Below, in pieces: positions 42,115 through 42,385 of a DNA stretch of 42,385 bases. Source of the stretch: an uncultured Christensenella sp. (GTDB lineage: Bacteria > Bacillota > Clostridia > Christensenellales > UBA1242); NCBI GenBank assembly GCA_949293905.1, contig CASFFG010000008.1:1-42385 (forward strand). Reading direction: 5' to 3'. The stretch's first letter is position 1, and every line of letters starts with the position of its first letter. The notes beneath the pieces are model-generated. The model did not search any database, had not been told where the DNA came from, and saw only the letters and a program-made list of their open reading frames with translations. Both the position numbers and the translations under genes were made by a program.

Positions 42115-42385
42115 TTAAGATAAAGTCTTTTTATAAAAATTTGTATCATCCCAACCTTTACACAAAGTATTTTCATATATCGTGAAATTATTGTTTATTA
42201 AAACCTTATTTGAACCCTTATTTTTAATATCGCACTGTGCAAATATTTCTCTCATCCCAAGTTCTTTTGCTCTTTCACACAATAATTCTACAAACTTTGT
42301 TGCATAACCTTTCCCACGTTCTGACGGTCTTGTTTTATACCAAATGTTCCCGCTATGCCTTTTCCAATAATTGTTAAGTTTTAAT
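42115..42385 (-). CDS. GNAT-family N-acetyltransferase, C-terminal part (runs off the window)
   Basis: Reading from the window edge toward the left gives about 90 residues ending in TAA at 42115. The acetyl-CoA binding motif A is clear (TRPSERGKGYATKFVELLCERAKELG), followed by the usual beta strand and FAQCDIKNKGSNKVLINNNF, where a Glu/Asn-rich motif B is expected. The N-terminal part is outside the window. It converges with the DUF4097 gene. The substrate is unknown. Confidence 0.8.
   Translation of the reverse strand, partial: LKLNNYWKRHSGNIWYKTRPSERGKGYATKFVELLCERAKELGMREIFAQCDIKNKGSNKVLINNNFTIYENTLCKGWDDTNFYKKTLS

Overview
The window is AT-rich chromosomal DNA, roughly 30% GC by eye, from a low-GC Gram-positive (Firmicutes-like) bacterium, probably an uncultured lineage with a small genome. 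The evidence is the B. subtilis-type origin gene set (dnaA, dnaN, recF, rsmG, mnmG, mnmE, soj/parA, spo0J/parB), consensus parS and DnaA-box sequences, sigma-A promoters with 17-bp spacers, AGGAG-type ribosome binding sites, tRNA genes with encoded CCA, and stops that are almost all TAA. The AlaRS is short and a GlnRS is present.

Layout, left to right. 0-5.1 kb: an unknown small protein, then glnS, alaS and tmk on the minus strand. 5.2-9.6 kb: a DUF4097-type surface protein, a DHH phosphoesterase (nrnA-like), a tight cluster of five perfect DnaA boxes, an unknown protein and a CwlD-like amidase. 9.9-12.7 kb: parB and parA, separated by a 1.1-kb gene-free region that carries four parS sites. 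13-18.6 kb: a GtrB-like glycosyltransferase and two paralogous giant membrane proteins, one fused to a GtrA domain, which look like a glycan-decoration module. 18.8-19.3 kb: a promoter, two copies of a structured RNA element with compensatory base changes, then tRNA-Arg(ACG). 19.4-23.9 kb: an ABC exporter interrupted by one in-frame TGA, a double APH-type kinase and a LysR regulator. 24-28.1 kb: mnmE, mnmG and rsmG. 28.1-32.8 kb: recF and dnaA converge; dnaA and dnaN diverge around a region with degenerate DnaA boxes. 33-37.6 kb: unknown proteins (one an HExxH metallopeptidase candidate), a nitroreductase, a broken C39-like peptidase and a YjjX-type NTPase. 37.8-39.4 kb: broken M55 aminopeptidase and trpF genes. 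39.5-42.4 kb: a third copy of the structured element beside tRNA-Ser(CGA), a small membrane protein, a MerR regulator divergent from a DUF4097 protein, and the end of a GNAT acetyltransferase.

The main points of interest are: (1) the structured RNA element in three copies, all next to tRNA genes; (2) a 5-box DnaA cluster near parS and away from dnaA, which together with gene orientation raises the possibility that the functional origin is near 7.9 kb; (3) at least five genes with a -10 box exactly 6 nt before the ATG and no Shine-Dalgarno, implying leaderless mRNAs beside ordinary SD-led genes; (4) interrupted genes with in-frame TGA codons, which leave open whether UGA is sometimes read as Trp. 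Two adjacent genes appear to use TGA as a real stop, so full reassignment is not supported.
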